A stretch of DNA of 64,000 nucleotides from Lolium rigidum (GCF_022539505.1 NC_061510.1:277780330-277844329); one strand, 5' to 3'. Shown: positions 1 through 12,600, numbered from the stretch's first letter. Notes: generated by a model not told the origin, from the sequence alone. Numbers and translations: made by a program.

Positions 1-67
1 ATGCTTCTACTCCTAGTGCAAAGCGCGCAAAATTACTCGAAACTGCTAAAAGCTACTGAAACCTTCT

Positions 68-772
68 GTGATAAAACTCGCTGAAATTTTTTCCAACCTT
101 GGGGATGATAATCCCATTGCTTTAAATTGTAATGATTTAGATTTTGATGATTGTCACATCTCTGAAGTTATAAAGTTCTTGCAAAAACTTGCTAAGAGTC
201 CCAATGCTAGCGCTGTAAACTTGGCTTTCACAAAACATATTACAAATGCTCTCATAAAAGCTAGAGAAGAGAAACTAAAACTTGAAACTTCTATTCCTAG
301 AAAGCTAGAGGATGGTTGGGAGCCCATCATTAAAATGAGAGTCAAAGATTTTGATTGTAATGCTTTATGTGATCTTGGTGCAAGTATTTCTGTTATGCCT
401 AAAAAAGTCTATGATATGCTTGACTTGCCACCATTGAAAAATTGTTATCTGGATGTTAATCTCGCTGATAATGCTAAAAAGAAACCTTTGGGGAAAGTTG
501 ATAATGTTCATATTATGGTTAACAATAACCTTGTCCCCGTTGATTTTGTTGTCTTGGATATTGAATGCAATGCATCTTGCCCCATTATATTGGGAAGACC
601 TTTTCTTCGAACCGTTGGTGCTACTATTGATATGAAGGAAGGTAATATTAAATATCAATTTCCTCTCAAGAAAGGTATGGAACACTTCCCTATAAAGAGA
701 ATGAAGTTACCTTTTGATTCTATTATTAGAACAAATTATGATGTTGATGCTTCGTCTCTTGATTTTACTTGA
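68..772 (+). pseudogene. Gag-pol remnant with retropepsin-like aspartic protease
   Basis: The open frame begins after a stop at 47-49 and has no credible ATG (position 68 is GTG), so it is the end of a longer polyprotein broken by a frameshift or nonsense change upstream. The catalytic loop CDLGASISVMP has its Asp near residue 102 of the translated frame. The second conserved hydrophobic-Gly element reads IILGRPFL near residue 174. Both are typical of plant gypsy retropepsins, which normally process Gag-Pol. The frame ends in VDASSLDFT and stop, and nearly the same tail ends the ORF of the element at 54523-61238. No RT, RNase H or integrase follows. Confidence 0.75.
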
Positions 773-1403
773 GTTACACTTTCTGCGCCTAGCTGAAAGG
801 CGTTAAAGAAAAGCGCTTATGGAGACAACCCATGTTTTTACTACAGTATTTTTGTTTTATATTTGTGTCTTGGAAGTTGTTTACTACTGTAGCAACCTCT
901 CCTTATCTTAGTTTTGAGTTTTGTTGTGCCAAGTAAAGTCTTTGATAGTTAAGTAAGTACTAGATTTGGATTACTGCGCAGTTCCAGATTTCTTTGCTGT
1001 CACGAATCTGGGTCTACCTCCCTGTAGGTAGCTCAGAAAATTAAGCCAATTTACGTGCATGATCCTAAGATATGTACGCAACTTTCATTCAATTTGAGCA
1101 TTTTCATTTGAGCAAGTCTGGTGGCCTAATAAAATCCATCTTTACGGACTGTTCTGTTTTGACAGATTCTGCCTTTTATTTCGCATTGCCTCTTTTGCTA
1201 TGTTGGATGAATTTCTTTGATCCATTAATGTCCAGTAGCTTAATGCAATGTCCAGAAGTGTTAAGAATGATTGTGTCACCTCTGAACATGTGAATTTTAT
1301 TATGCACTAACCCTCTAATGAGTTGTTTCGAGTTTGGTGTGGAGGAAGTTTTCAAGGATCAAGAGAGGAGTATGATGCAATATGATCAAGGAGAGTGAAA
1401 GAT

Positions 1404-1490
1404 CTAAGCTTGGGGATGCCCCGGTGGTTCACCCCTGCATATTATAAGAAGACTCAAGCGTCTAAGCTTGGGGATGCCCAAGGCATCCCC
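1404..1490 (+). other. Internal polypurine-tract-like copies and hairpin
   Basis: TAAGCTTGGGGATGCC occurs at about 1405-1420 and again at 1463-1478. It closely matches the polypurine tract directly left of the 3' LTR (about 2577-2593). The second copy runs into a perfect 9-bp inverted repeat, GGGGATGCC-CAA-GGCATCCCC (1470-1490). The equivalent pair occurs at about 57653-57739 in the related element. A role as extra plus-strand priming sites is inference. Confidence 0.6.
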
Positions 1491-2593
1491 TTCTTCATCG
1501 ACAACATTATCGAGGTTCCTCCCTCGAAACTATATTTTTATTCCGTCACATCTTATGCACTTTGCTTGGAGCGTCGGTTTGTTTTTGTTTTTTGTTTTGT
1601 TTGAATAAAATGGATCCTAGCGTTCACTTTATGGGAGAGAGACACGCTCCGCTGTAGCATATGGACAAATATGTCCTTAGGCTCTACTCATAGTATTCAT
1701 GGCGAAGTTTCTTCTTCGTTAAATTGTTATATGTTTGGAATTGGAAAATGCTACATGTAGTAACTCTAAAATGTCTTGGATAATTTGATACTTGACAATT
1801 GTTGTGCTCATGTTTAAGCTCTTGCATCATATACTTTGCACCCATTAATGAAGAAATACTTAGAGCTTGCTAATTTGGTTTGCATATTTGGTTTCTCTAG
1901 AGTCTAGATAACATCTAGTATTGAGTTTTGAACAACAAGGAAGACGGTGTAGAGTCTTATAATGTTTACAATATGTCTTTTATGTGAGTTTTGCTGCACC
2001 GTTCATCCTTGTGTTTGTTTCAAATAACCTTGCTAGCCTAAACCTTGTATCGAGAGGGAATACTTCTCATGCATCCAAAATACTTGAGCCAACCACTATG
2101 CCATTTGTGTCCACCATACCTACCTACTACATGGTATTTACTTTTATGTTGAGTCAGTTCACCTATCTCTCTCCACCTCAAGAAGCAAACACTTGTGTGA
2201 ACTATGCATTGATTCCTACATATTTGCATATTGCACTTGTTATATTACTCTATGTTGACAATTATCCATGAGATATACATGTTATAAGTTGAAAGCAACC
2301 GCTGAAACTTAATCTTCCTTTGTGTTGCTTCAATGCCTTTACTTTGATTTATTGCTTTATGAGTTAACTCTTATGCAAGACTTATTAATACTTGTCTTGA
2401 AGTACTATTCATGAAAAGTCTTTGCTTTATGATTCACTTGTTTACTCATGTCATTACCATTGTTTTGATCGCTGTATCCACTACATATGTTTACAAATAG
2501 TATGATCAAGGTTATGATGGCATATCACTTCAGAAATTATCTTTGTTATCGTTTTACCTGCTCGGGACGAGCAGAACTAAGCTTAGGGATGCT

Positions 2594-4189
2594 TGATACG
2601 TCTCCGACGTATCGATAATTTCTTATGTTCTATGCCATATTATTGATGATACCTACATGTTTTATGCACACTTTATGTCATATTCGTGCATTTTCTGGAA
2701 CTAACCTATTAACAAGATGCCGAAGTGCCGATTCTTGTTTCTACTTGTTTTTGGTTTCGAAATCCTAGTAACGAAATATTCTCGGAATTGGACGAAACGA
2801 AGACCCGGGGGCCTATTTCGCCACGAACCTTCCGGAAGACCGAAGAGCATACGAAGTGGGGCCACGAGGTGGCCAAACCACATGGCGGCGCGGCCAAGGG
2901 GGCCCGCGCCGCCCTGTGGTGTGGGCCCCTCGTCAGCCCCCGACTCTGCCCTTCCGCCTACTTAAAGCCTCCGTCGCGAAACCCACGATGCGAAAAACCA
3001 CGATACGGAAAACCTTCCGGAGACGCCGCCGCCGCCAATCCCATCTCGGGGGATTACGGAGATCTCCTCCGGCACCCCGCCGGAGGGGGATTCATCTCCC
3101 GGAGGACTCTACACCGCCATGGTCGCCTCCGGAGTGATGAGTGAGTAGTTCACCCCTGGACTATGGGTCCATAGCGGTAGCTAGATGGTTGTCTTCTCCT
3201 CATTGTGCTTCATTGTTGGATCTTGTGAGCTGCCTAACATGATCAAGATCATCTATCTGTAATACTCTATGTTGTGTTTGTCGGGATCCGATGGATAGAG
3301 AATACCATGTTATGTTAATTATCAAGTTATTACATATGTGTTGTTTATGATCTTGCATGCTCTCCGTTATTAGTAGAGGCTGCGGCCAAGTTTTTGCTCT
3401 TAACTCCAAGAGGGAGTATTTATGCTCGATAGTGGGTTCATGCCTGCATTGACACCAGGACGATGACAGAAAGTTCTAAGGTTGTGTTGTGATGTTGCCA
3501 CTAGGGATAAAACATTGGCGCTATGTCCGAGGATGTAGTTGTTGATTACATTACGCACCATACTTAATGCAATTGTACTGTTGCTTTGCAACTTAATGCT
3601 TGGAAGGGGTTCGGACGATAACTCGAAGGTGGACTTTTTAGGCATAGATGCAGTTGGATGGCGGTCTATGTACTTTGTCGTAATGCCCAATTAAATCTCA
3701 CTGTACTTATCATGACATGTATGTGCATTGTTATGCCCTCTCTATTTGTCAATTGCCCGACTGTAATTTGTTCACCCAACATGCTTTCATCTTATGGGAG
3801 AGACACCTCTAGTGAACTGTGGACCCCGGTCCATTCTTTAATACTTGAAATACAAATCTGCTGCAATACTTGTTTTACTTGTTTTCTCTGCAAACAATCA
3901 TCTTCCACACAATACGGTTAATCCTTTGTTACAGCAAGCCGGTGAGATTGACAACCTCACTTGTTTCGTTGGGGCAAAGTACTTTGGTTGTGTTGTGCAG
4001 GTTCCACGTTGGCGCCGGAATCCCTGGTGTTGCGCCGCACTACATCCCGCCGCCATCAACCTTCAACGTGCTTCTTGGCTCCTCCTGGTTCGATAAACCT
4101 TGGTTTCTTTCTGAGGGAAAACTTGCTGCTGTGCGCATCATACCTTCCTCTTGGGGTTGCCCAACGAACGTGTGAAATACACGCCATCA
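2594..4189 (+). repeat. 3' LTR, gypsy-type
   Basis: Begins TGATACGTCTCCGACG and ends CGCCATCA, 1596 bp. It is directly preceded by a polypurine tract and aligns end to end with the LTRs at 54523-56114 and 59641-61238. A GC-rich inverted repeat at about 2876-2932 (arms ACCACATGGCGGCGCGG and GCGCCGCCCTGTGGT) sits just before a TATA-like CTACTTAAAG near 2957-2966, probably part of the U3 promoter. Confidence 0.9.
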
Positions 4190-5382
4190 TACCCCTAGTT
4201 CAAATCTGGTCAGTTTCCAACGGATTCGGCGGGACACCGGAGGAAGCCACATGGATTTCCAGATAGCTAGCACGCACATATGGCATGCCATATGTGGTGC
4301 GAAGGTGGTGTCCTACCACTACGCGGAGGTCTCGCGCAATACTAAAATGCGTCCCATGTAGCTGTTTCACAAAAAACCCGTTTTTGCACCTCGAAAATGA
4401 AAAAAACCATCGCCCATGGGTCGGATTGGAAATCCGCTCTCGGGGCATTTCTTCCCATCCAAGGGACCACACACGTGCCAAATATGGCCTTGGTCCGACA
4501 AACTATGCGGTGTCATAGGCCGTTTCCAACTCATTTTGCCCTAAAAGCCATTGAACTCCGGACGTGATAGCTCTGTTTGTTAAGGGTTTTCCAAAATAAT
4601 TGTCGTATCCCAATTCCAACTTTTGGAGTGGTTACTAGGACACATAAAATGACGTCATGCGGCTCCGCGGGATTTTCTGACTTCGTTTAAGTTACCATCT
4701 GGCCAAAACGAGCCCCCACGGAGATACGGTATGGCCGTACCGGGCGCGCTGGTGCACCCGTTCACCATTGCGCTAAACGGAAAAAATTTAGCACATAAAG
4801 TGATGTCTCGTAGAGCTAAAAACATTTTTCCGAAATTTATTGAGCGACGGAAAGTGTAGCCCTAGTTCAAATCCGGTCACTTTCCAGCGGATTCGGCGGG
4901 ACACCGCAGGAAGCCGCATGGATTCCCAGATAGCTAGCATGCACATATGACATGTGATATGTGGTGCGAAGGCAGTGTCCTACCACTACGCGGGGGTCTC
5001 ACACAATACTAAAATGCGCCCCATGTAGCTGCTTCACAAAAAAAAAAACCCCGTTTTGGCACCCCGAAAATGAAAAAACCATCGCCCATGGGTCGGATTG
5101 GAAATCCGCTCCCGGGGCCTTGCTTCCCATCCCAGGGACCACACACGTGCAAAATATGGCCTCCTTCCAATAAACTATGCGGTGTCACGGGACGTTTCCT
5201 ACTTATTTCCCCTAAAAGCCATAGAACTCCGGACTTGATAGCCCTGTTCGTGAAGGGTTTTCCAAAATAATTCTCGTATTCCAATTTCGTCTTTTGGAGT
5301 GGTTATTAGGACACATAAAATAACGCCATGCGGCTCCGCGGGATTTTCTAACTTTGTTTAAATTGCCATCTGGCCAAAACGT
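4190..5382. repeat. Tandem repeat, about 667-bp unit, two copies
   Basis: The sequence starting CCCTAGTTCAAATC at 4193 recurs at 4860 (CCCTAGTTCAAATC) and stays alignable, for example GCGGATTCGGCGGGACACC, CATCGCCCATGGGTCGGATT and CATGCGGCTCCGCGGGATTT in both copies. Copy 1 is about 4193-4859. Copy 2 stops matching near 5382 at CTGGCCAAAACG. No coding capacity is supported. The LTR element at 1-4189 is inserted exactly at the left edge of copy 1, so further copies may lie beyond it. The repeat family is not recognised. Confidence 0.8.
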
Positions 5383-5509
5383 GAACCCGAGGACATATAA
5401 GAAAGTGTTTGAATTGTTAATATGTTAACATGGTACTATACATGATTCAAATATGCATGATTTTGGCATAAACGGATAGAGGATGTTTTTATGAACATTT
5501 TGATACCTT

Positions 5510-5659
5510 TTTTTGAAAGGAATACGGTGGGGGAAACCCCTACAGTGATTTTATTTTTAAATAATAAGAACCCAAATTCGCGTGTCTGGAAACTTGAACC
5601 TGGGTGGCTGGGTTGTACATCCACTTCCCTAACCAAGTGAGCTAGACTCACTTCTTAAA
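5510..5659 (-). mobile_element. Au-like SINE with 13-bp target-site duplication
   Basis: On the minus strand the body begins near GTGAGTCTAGCTCACTTGG, which resembles an RNA polymerase III A box, and continues to GGTTCAAGTTTCC, a B-box-like motif. This spacing is that of tRNA-derived SINEs and resembles the Au SINE of Triticeae. The body is flanked by a perfect 13-bp duplication, ATTTTGATACCTT, at 5497-5509 and 5660-5672, showing insertion by target-primed reverse transcription. The tail is a short T-rich or GTATTCC-type end rather than poly(A). Confidence 0.8.
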
Positions 5660-5740
5660 ATTTTGATACCTTATACGCATATTTCTGACATCATATGAAT
5701 TAGTTATGATTTTTGCAAAATTAGACAAATTTGAAAAATA

Positions 5741-5938
5741 GTCTACGCCGAGGGTGGCCGTCGGCGTAGCCCTGTCTACGCCTAGGGCCAAAGATATGCC
5801 GAGGGCTGCCCTCGGCGTAGACCTCGCTACGCCGAGGGGAATGGGGAGGCTGGCCAGGCCAGGCCATACGCCGAGGGCCCCGACTTTTGGCCGTCGGCGT
5901 ATAAAAGGCCCTCGACGTATCGCGCTATTCCTTTAGTG
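5741..5938 (+). mobile_element. Orphan 3' terminus of a CACTA transposon
   Basis: Subterminal repeats of the form TACGCCGAGGG and GCCGTCGGCGTA occur in both orientations and end in CCTTTAGTG at 5938. The reverse complement, CACTAAAGGAATAGCGCG, matches the terminus at 25914 (CACTACAGGAATGGCAGAG), so both ends belong to one CACTA family. No matching 5' end, transposase or 3-bp duplication is visible here, so this is a broken-off end. Confidence 0.7.
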
Positions 5939-6618
5939 TTGGGACGAAGTTCTTATGGCGACCCTTTTCCCGAAAATTCAAGTTATAAGATACAAAAGGA
6001 AAATAGGAACATCGAGTGGAATGAAAGAAACTAGTGTAGACTAATAAACAAATTTATACAAATAGTTGCAGTGGAGCAGTATGCCGGAGAAAGATGCTTA
6101 GATCTAGATTCAATCCACCGGAGGATTTTAAGAGCAATGCCCCTTGCTTGAGAAAAAAAAAAGGATTTGAGGTACCTCAAGAAAATGATGCGCATAATTT
6201 TATTTTGTCCATGGATTGTTCTGTCAAGAGAAACACCTCAATCATAAAAAAATATAGTTAATTGAACTCAACTAATTAACCATGATTTTCAGTAAATTTG
6301 CATCCATAGATAATAGATGTTTCAAGGGGCCACATTTTCTAATTTTTTGCCCAGGGCCCCCAAAACCTCAGGACCGGGCTTGCGTAGAGCATAAGGGAAC
6401 ACACTGGCTGCGATTACACCAGCTTTTCCATCAGAACTCCAAACAAAGTTAAGCCTGCTTGCGTGACAAAGATGATAATAAACGTTCTTATTGCATGAAC
6501 AATGCTAATTTTAAGGCAACATAAAGAATTACCATAAGTTAAGCTTAAATTGTGTAACAAATCATAAGTATTGTCGTTGCATGGACCTTTAACCCGTGCA
6601 GATCATATCAATTTACGC
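5939..6618. other. Downstream flank of the GH3 gene, no gene seen
   Basis: AT-rich sequence between the CACTA end and the stop codon of the beta-xylosidase gene. It presumably includes the 3' UTR of that gene just left of 6619. No repeat boundary or ORF is supported. Confidence 0.5.
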
Positions 6619-9600
6619 CTATAGACTGATCTCGCTCTCGTCCTTGTCAACCATAAGGGAATGTGACTCTGTATCGATCACCTTCCTGCCGTCCTCTCCC
6701 GCCGTACTGAAGTGCTCGCATGGGCTGACATCAAACCTCAGGCTGGCCTTCTCACCGGCCTTGAGATGCTGGCTTCGGAACCCAACCAGCTGACTCACCG
6801 GACGCCCACCCGTGACGTTGGGCCACCGAAGGAACATTAGCACTGAGTGCTTTCCATCTAGGGGGCCGTGGTTCTGCACCTCGACCATTGCTGGGAACTT
6901 GAGCTGTTCGCACCCGTCAACGCCAAGCTCCTCGACATCGTAGCTTGCGCCGCCTTTTGCAGTTGGCTTCACCGTCAGCCCGGAGAGTAGATTCGTGATT
7001 GGTGTTTGTTTGCTGGTTCCTGAGACTACTAGTCGGCGAGAGAAATGGGAGTAGCTAAGGCCATAACCGAACTTGTAGACGGTCTTGCCCTTGTAGAAGC
7101 GGTAGCTCCGGCCGGGGTAGCCGGTCGCCGGGTCGGCGCGCATCCGCATGTCCGTCATGGGCACCTTGGTGAACTCCTCAGGGTACCAGGTCACCGGCAG
7201 CCTGCCGCTGGGGTTGTGGTCTCCGAAGAGGATGTTGGCGATAGCAAGCCCGCCGGCCTGACCAGGGTAGCCGGCCCAAAGGATTGCACCGATCTTCGGG
7301 TTTGATTTGGCGAATGTTACGTCAACCGGGCCGCCGGACAGGATCACCAGTATCACTGGCCGCTTCGCAGCTATGGCGATGGCGGTTATGAGGCTCTGCT
7401 GCTTTCCGGGGAGGAGAAGGCTTGTCCTGTCGAGCCCTTCCTGCTCCTGCTTCTGGCTCAGCCCCATGAACAGGATCACGTAGTCCGACGAGCCCGCTAT
7501 CCTGACCGCCTGGTCTGTCGCCGCAAAGTCGCACGCCGCCGAGTTGCACCCGGCGTGGAATCTGATGTCCTTCACGTACCGCTGCAATCCCTGGCGAGGC
7601 GTCGTGGTTTCGCACGGAGGGCCGAAGTAGTTGCCGTTGAGCGCAGCAGGATCGTCGGCGTTGGGACCAATGACGGCGACGGATTCGACCGCCAACCGGT
7701 CAAGGGGGAGGATGCTCGCGTCGTTCTTGAGCAGGACGATGCCATTCTGCGCCGCCTCGAGGGCGAGGTCCTTGTGTGCACGAGAGCACACGTCCTTGGC
7801 GCCAAGGCTCCCGTACAATGCGTTATTCCTGGGGTCACCGTCGAAGTGTCCGAGCCGCATCCTGACAGCGAAGAGGTTCTTGAGGGCCTTATCCACGTCC
7901 TGCTCCGTCATCTTTCCCCGCTGGAGCGCGGCCATGCCGTGCACCTGCGTGTAGTTCCCGCAGTTCAAGTCTAGCCCTGAAATCAAGTTGCAACTTTCGT
8001 TATCTTTTTATCCAAACAAATTGGCATTGTGTAGTTCTAAACAGTACGTGTTTACTGCATCTCAGTAAGTATTAAATCGTATAAGTGTTAAATTATATAA
8101 GAAGATTGCTTAGCTTTTTCTAAAAGATTGGTCTTTTGAAATAGTTGGTTAGCGCATGAAACTTGACATGGTATCAGAGCCAAGGTCTTGAGATCAAGTC
8201 CTAGTTTTCACAATTTATTCTATAAATTTATTTTATAAGTAGATTGCCTAACTCTTTTCAACAGATCGGTGTTTTGAAATAGTTGGTTAGTGCATGAACT
8301 TTGACAATAAGTATAAGTCTTAACAGAAATTCTTGGGGCACTAAAAATACAAGTACTTCCATTAAAAAAAGGCTTATAGATTTTAATCAAAAATCAACAT
8401 TTTGTAAGTTTAAAGAGTTTTATAGAAGAAAAAATGTAAATGCAACATTGAACAAATACTCGATATAAATATATACTATGTTGGGTTCTTTTATATTGAT
8501 TTGGTATTGTAGATGTTCATAATTTCATCTAAAAAATTGGTCGAATTAATAAGATGTTGACTTTTGACTAAATATAATAGGCCTTCTATTTGCTTGTTTT
8601 TGGAACAGAGTGCGAGTATTTCTTGGTAAGGGCATGTACAATCGTCCACCTCAGCCGTCTGTATCAAGTGCCACGTTTGATTTTGTTTGGCACGTAGGCA
8701 TCGAGACCGGTCAGGTACTACAACACACAGATCACGCATTGAGGGGCTATGACCACGGCCATGTGCACCTCAGTGTTGTGTCACCGCCAGCTACGACAAG
8801 GCCAGCACAGACCAGCACCTTCTACTGCAGGACAGAGTCGCGTTGGTAATGTATGGATGGCAGCAGTGGCAGTGAAAAGATGAATCATACCAATGTGCCA
8901 TGTTTTATATCGTTTTTAGATTGCAAATTTGTTTGGTGCAATTTCTTGTTCATGCAATCGACGGTTTCTTGTTCAGACACCTAAACAGAGAGCCTTACTG
9001 TACAAATTGTCTACATTAGAGTCTGCATCTAACGTGGAGATATGCATGGTACATACGGTAGTTGTCTAGACCATTGTACATGCTCTAATGCATTTTGCAG
9101 TAAGTAATGTGTTGCTTGAAATGCGATATCCATGTTATCAAGGGAACTCTTAGTTAGTTTATCCTGTTCATTTAGTTAGTTTATCCTGTTCAAGGGAATT
9201 TAATTGGGCTTCCATGTGTTGCAGTAAGTAAGGGTTTTAGATAGTTTATGAAGTCAATCAATGACAGGTTTTCTCGTGCTATCACTAATTACAATCCTAG
9301 TCTCAAAAAATGAACAGGTGGTGAAGGATACGTACCAGCCTTGAGCGCAGCAGCGACAGTATCCTCTGGCGTGGGGCTATAACGTTGGGCATCACGCATT
9401 AGTGCAACCGCATCACAGTCAGAAGAGACGTACCTGCATAAGTGAAGGCACAACTCAATGATAAACCAACTTGAAGCTCAATTAAATTCTATGTAGCACT
9501 CCACTATCTACATGACTATATCCTTCCTACCCATTTAATCCCCATTCTCCCTTGAAGGTTTTAGTGATGAGGTCAGAGTTGGCGCAGGCAGGGACGCCGT

Positions 9601-12600
9601 TGATGGTGGTGTAAGCGCACATGACGCACGTCGCCTTCCCTTCCACCACACAGCTCTTGAACGGAGGGTTGAACGTATCCTCCATGTCCTGGGGTGTTAC
9701 CTGACCAAATGCCGATCGAAAGTCAGGCACGATCGATTAGATCATGGCTCCTTCTTTTTCTTTCTACAAGGACTGTTTCAGTAGACTCACCTTTGCATTG
9801 AAGTTGTACCGTACAACGCCATTCCAGTTCTCTAGATCGTATGCCGATGCATGCTTGCAGCACGCTGAAGTCTGCAGAGTCGTCGCCGAGGTGCCCTGCA
9901 AGCCTTTGACGAAAGCCACCGCATACTTACTGGCCGTGGTGGGGTCCTCGCCGGGGGTCTCTTGGCCACGGCCCCACCGGGGATCGCGATAGATGTTCAC
10001 GTTGGGAGACCAGATGGTGAGTCCCTCTGCCTGGCCGAGGTTGTACAACGCCCTGGCCTCTGTTCCGATCGCCTACATGATAAACAAGCAAGCATCAGTA
10101 ATAATCACCATATGATAAGACAATTTGGGCATTCGACAGCAATATTGTTGCACATGACAGACAATTTGGACTCTAGATAGTGAGGTAAACACAGGTCTAC
10201 CAGCTGATGGGTCCAAATACGAGAGGGCATTCAGTGCCCTGCTAAGTTGATCAGTTTTGCAGTACAAAAGTACCTACCAATTAAACGGGGTTGTATAGTT
10301 TCTTTCAATTTTCAAATATAGGCCCACTGCACACAGTGACGACTGAACAAGACGGGCACGTGTGGCGTGAATGCACCATCTGTATGATCATTTGGTAACT
10401 AGGACAATGATTATGTAGCAAATGCATGGTTAGTACATCTTCTTTCAGTCCCATTTTTAGTATAGAGGTAATAATACTACCACACGCACTGCCATTTCTG
10501 AAGCACAACACCATTACCATTGTAAAGACTTTCAAAATTTTAAATATCTTCACAATAAAATGCAAGGAATTTCATCCAGAATTTATAAGTTAGGCGCTGA
10601 CGACATCTACAGTTAAACATCATAAACAATAAGACATTTGATAGATCTGTACTGAGATTTGGTAGTTGCATTATTGTCAATAAATATTGGAGCAGGCCCA
10701 AGGCAAGTCACGTTACCAGCATGGACACACAGTCTGTTCAAGATACGGAAGGTATAGCATAGCCACAGGCTCCGGCAGACGAATGAACGTAGTGTTGTTG
10801 GTTATGCACAAAAGGCTAGCTGGACATATAGACCTACATGTTCGCTCATTGATTTTCCTACCGACCGATAGGTAGTGATCTGATGTATGAGGACCCGCTA
10901 TGCGCCATTCTTGGTTTCTTAACCAATCAAGTTATTGCACAATTTGCTAAGGAGCCTTTTCATATAGTGCAGTTCGTGCATGTAACCTGGAGAAATGACT
11001 TTGTCCTCTGCGAAATCACTATGTTTCGTTGTAGACTAATACGTCTCAGATTTCCAAAAATAATGAAACTTAATCATACTCGCCAGAATGAATCATGAAG
11101 AAGAAAACAGTATGAATCCAACGGCAACCATATGCACGGGACAATCGACTCTCTCATGTAATTTGAGCTGTTATGCATCGATGATTTTAGTTTGATTTGA
11201 TCCTTACATAGACTTTTATCCATATTGCATCGTTATTATATGATTGATGCACTAGCCAACTGTCTCAAAAGTCTGAACTGATGATAGAAAGAGGCCACGG
11301 ATTATATTTATAATCAACACTTCGCCTCACATCTAGGCTATTTTAGTTCTTAGCATGGATTCGGTTCAGGGGAATATTTTTTTATTTTCTTTTAATACTA
11401 TATGAGCAGAGTCTATCACTTGAGGCCGCTTGGCTATGATACCATATAACATTGATAAACTAGCCAACTATCCCAAAAGTCCGAACTAATGGAAAGGGAC
11501 TAAGCATTATATTTATATTTAACGTTCATGTATAATTTTGTTTATTTTAAACTTTCTTCAATAGTTACTACACCCTCCGATCCTAAATACTTATCCAAAT
11601 TTAGGAAAAATGTAGACCAAAATATGCCTAGATTCATTGAACATGTGACAATTATTTAAAACCATATGAATACTACGTTTTTGTTGTTGTAGGACTCACT
11701 AAGGTATGCACTAAATTATGGTAAATATTAGCCTTTCCAAGATTATGCCTTATCTAGCTAGTTTCACAAGAATTTTACAACTATTTTTGGAGTGGCTAAC
11801 TTCGATGAGCTCAAGTGATGTCATCCCTATAATTTTGTACTATGTGAATTATTGTTCCACAGTTGCAACCTTTCCTGAAACTACAAAATCATAATTGCAA
11901 CATCACTTGAAATTAAACAATCTCAGTTCCATTCTCACTTGCAACAAAATATATCATATCTGAGTTGCAACTCATGGAGGCACAAATCAGAATTTATATC
12001 CGATGATTCTTAAGTTGAATGAGCTCTAAGTCTCTATTCTTTAAAAAAAATGATCTTTAACTTAATTGGTTTACGCTGCCTTTCCATAGCACTACACAAA
12101 TTACCAAATATTATATTCTACATAGATATATACTTCATTTTCACAGTGCGAAAGGTGTAGAAAATGAAGGAAGAAAATTTTACCTCTAGTTTGGCCCTAC
12201 AAATATTCACTTTATAAACTTATCATAATATTGTTGAAAATGTATTCCGTTAACCACGTACATTATGCACCGAACTCAACGAAACATCAAGGAGCCAGCA
12301 TACGGACCGTATATGCACGTGCAATTTCAAGTTAGTTAAGCGTACAGGACCGTATATATGCATGGACAGTTTCAAAGTAGCTAAGCGTACGTGCATGCTA
12401 CCCGCCAACGGCGCCCGTACGTACGAAAATATTACATTACGTGAATAAATACGTTGCATATATACCTGCCCGATACGGTACCATAGGTCGTCGTCGAAGG
12501 AGGCGGCGGTGAGCAGCACCTGCGGGAAGCTGGTGATGCGGCTGACGACGCCGTCGAAGTGCATGCCGTGGCCCCAGAAAGAGACGCCGTGCAGCCCCTC

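Larger units (their letters stand above)
1..4189 (+). mobile_element. Gypsy-type LTR retrotransposon, 3' part
   Basis: The 5' LTR and start of the element lie left of the window. Visible in order are a retropepsin-like reading frame (68-772), about 1.8 kb of non-coding sequence, a polypurine tract ending at 2593 (AAGCTTAGGGATGCT), and a 3' LTR at 2594-4189. The five bases after the LTR (TACCC, 4190-4194) are the expected target-site duplication, but its partner is outside the window. No reverse transcriptase, RNase H or integrase motif is present between the protease and the LTR, so this is probably a non-autonomous element. The same LTR type, somewhat diverged, bounds the element at 54523-61238. 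I do not assign a family name. Confidence 0.85.

Noticed and set aside
2725..3144. Long ORF of 139 codons in the first LTR, with counterparts at 54646-55074 and 59764-60195
   Set aside because: These lie in the GC-rich part of the LTRs, overlap in several frames and show no protein family features. They are composition artefacts of the promoter region.
8169..8181. tRNA gene remnant (TGGTATCAGAGCC)
   Set aside because: This is the complement of the tRNA-Met 3' end, i.e. a retroelement primer site flanked by terminal repeats, not a tRNA gene.
11567..11612. Stowaway MITE end (CACCCTCCGATCCTAAATAC)
   Set aside because: Only one end resembles a Stowaway terminus, and no inverted partner with a TA duplication was found, so it is not listed as an element.
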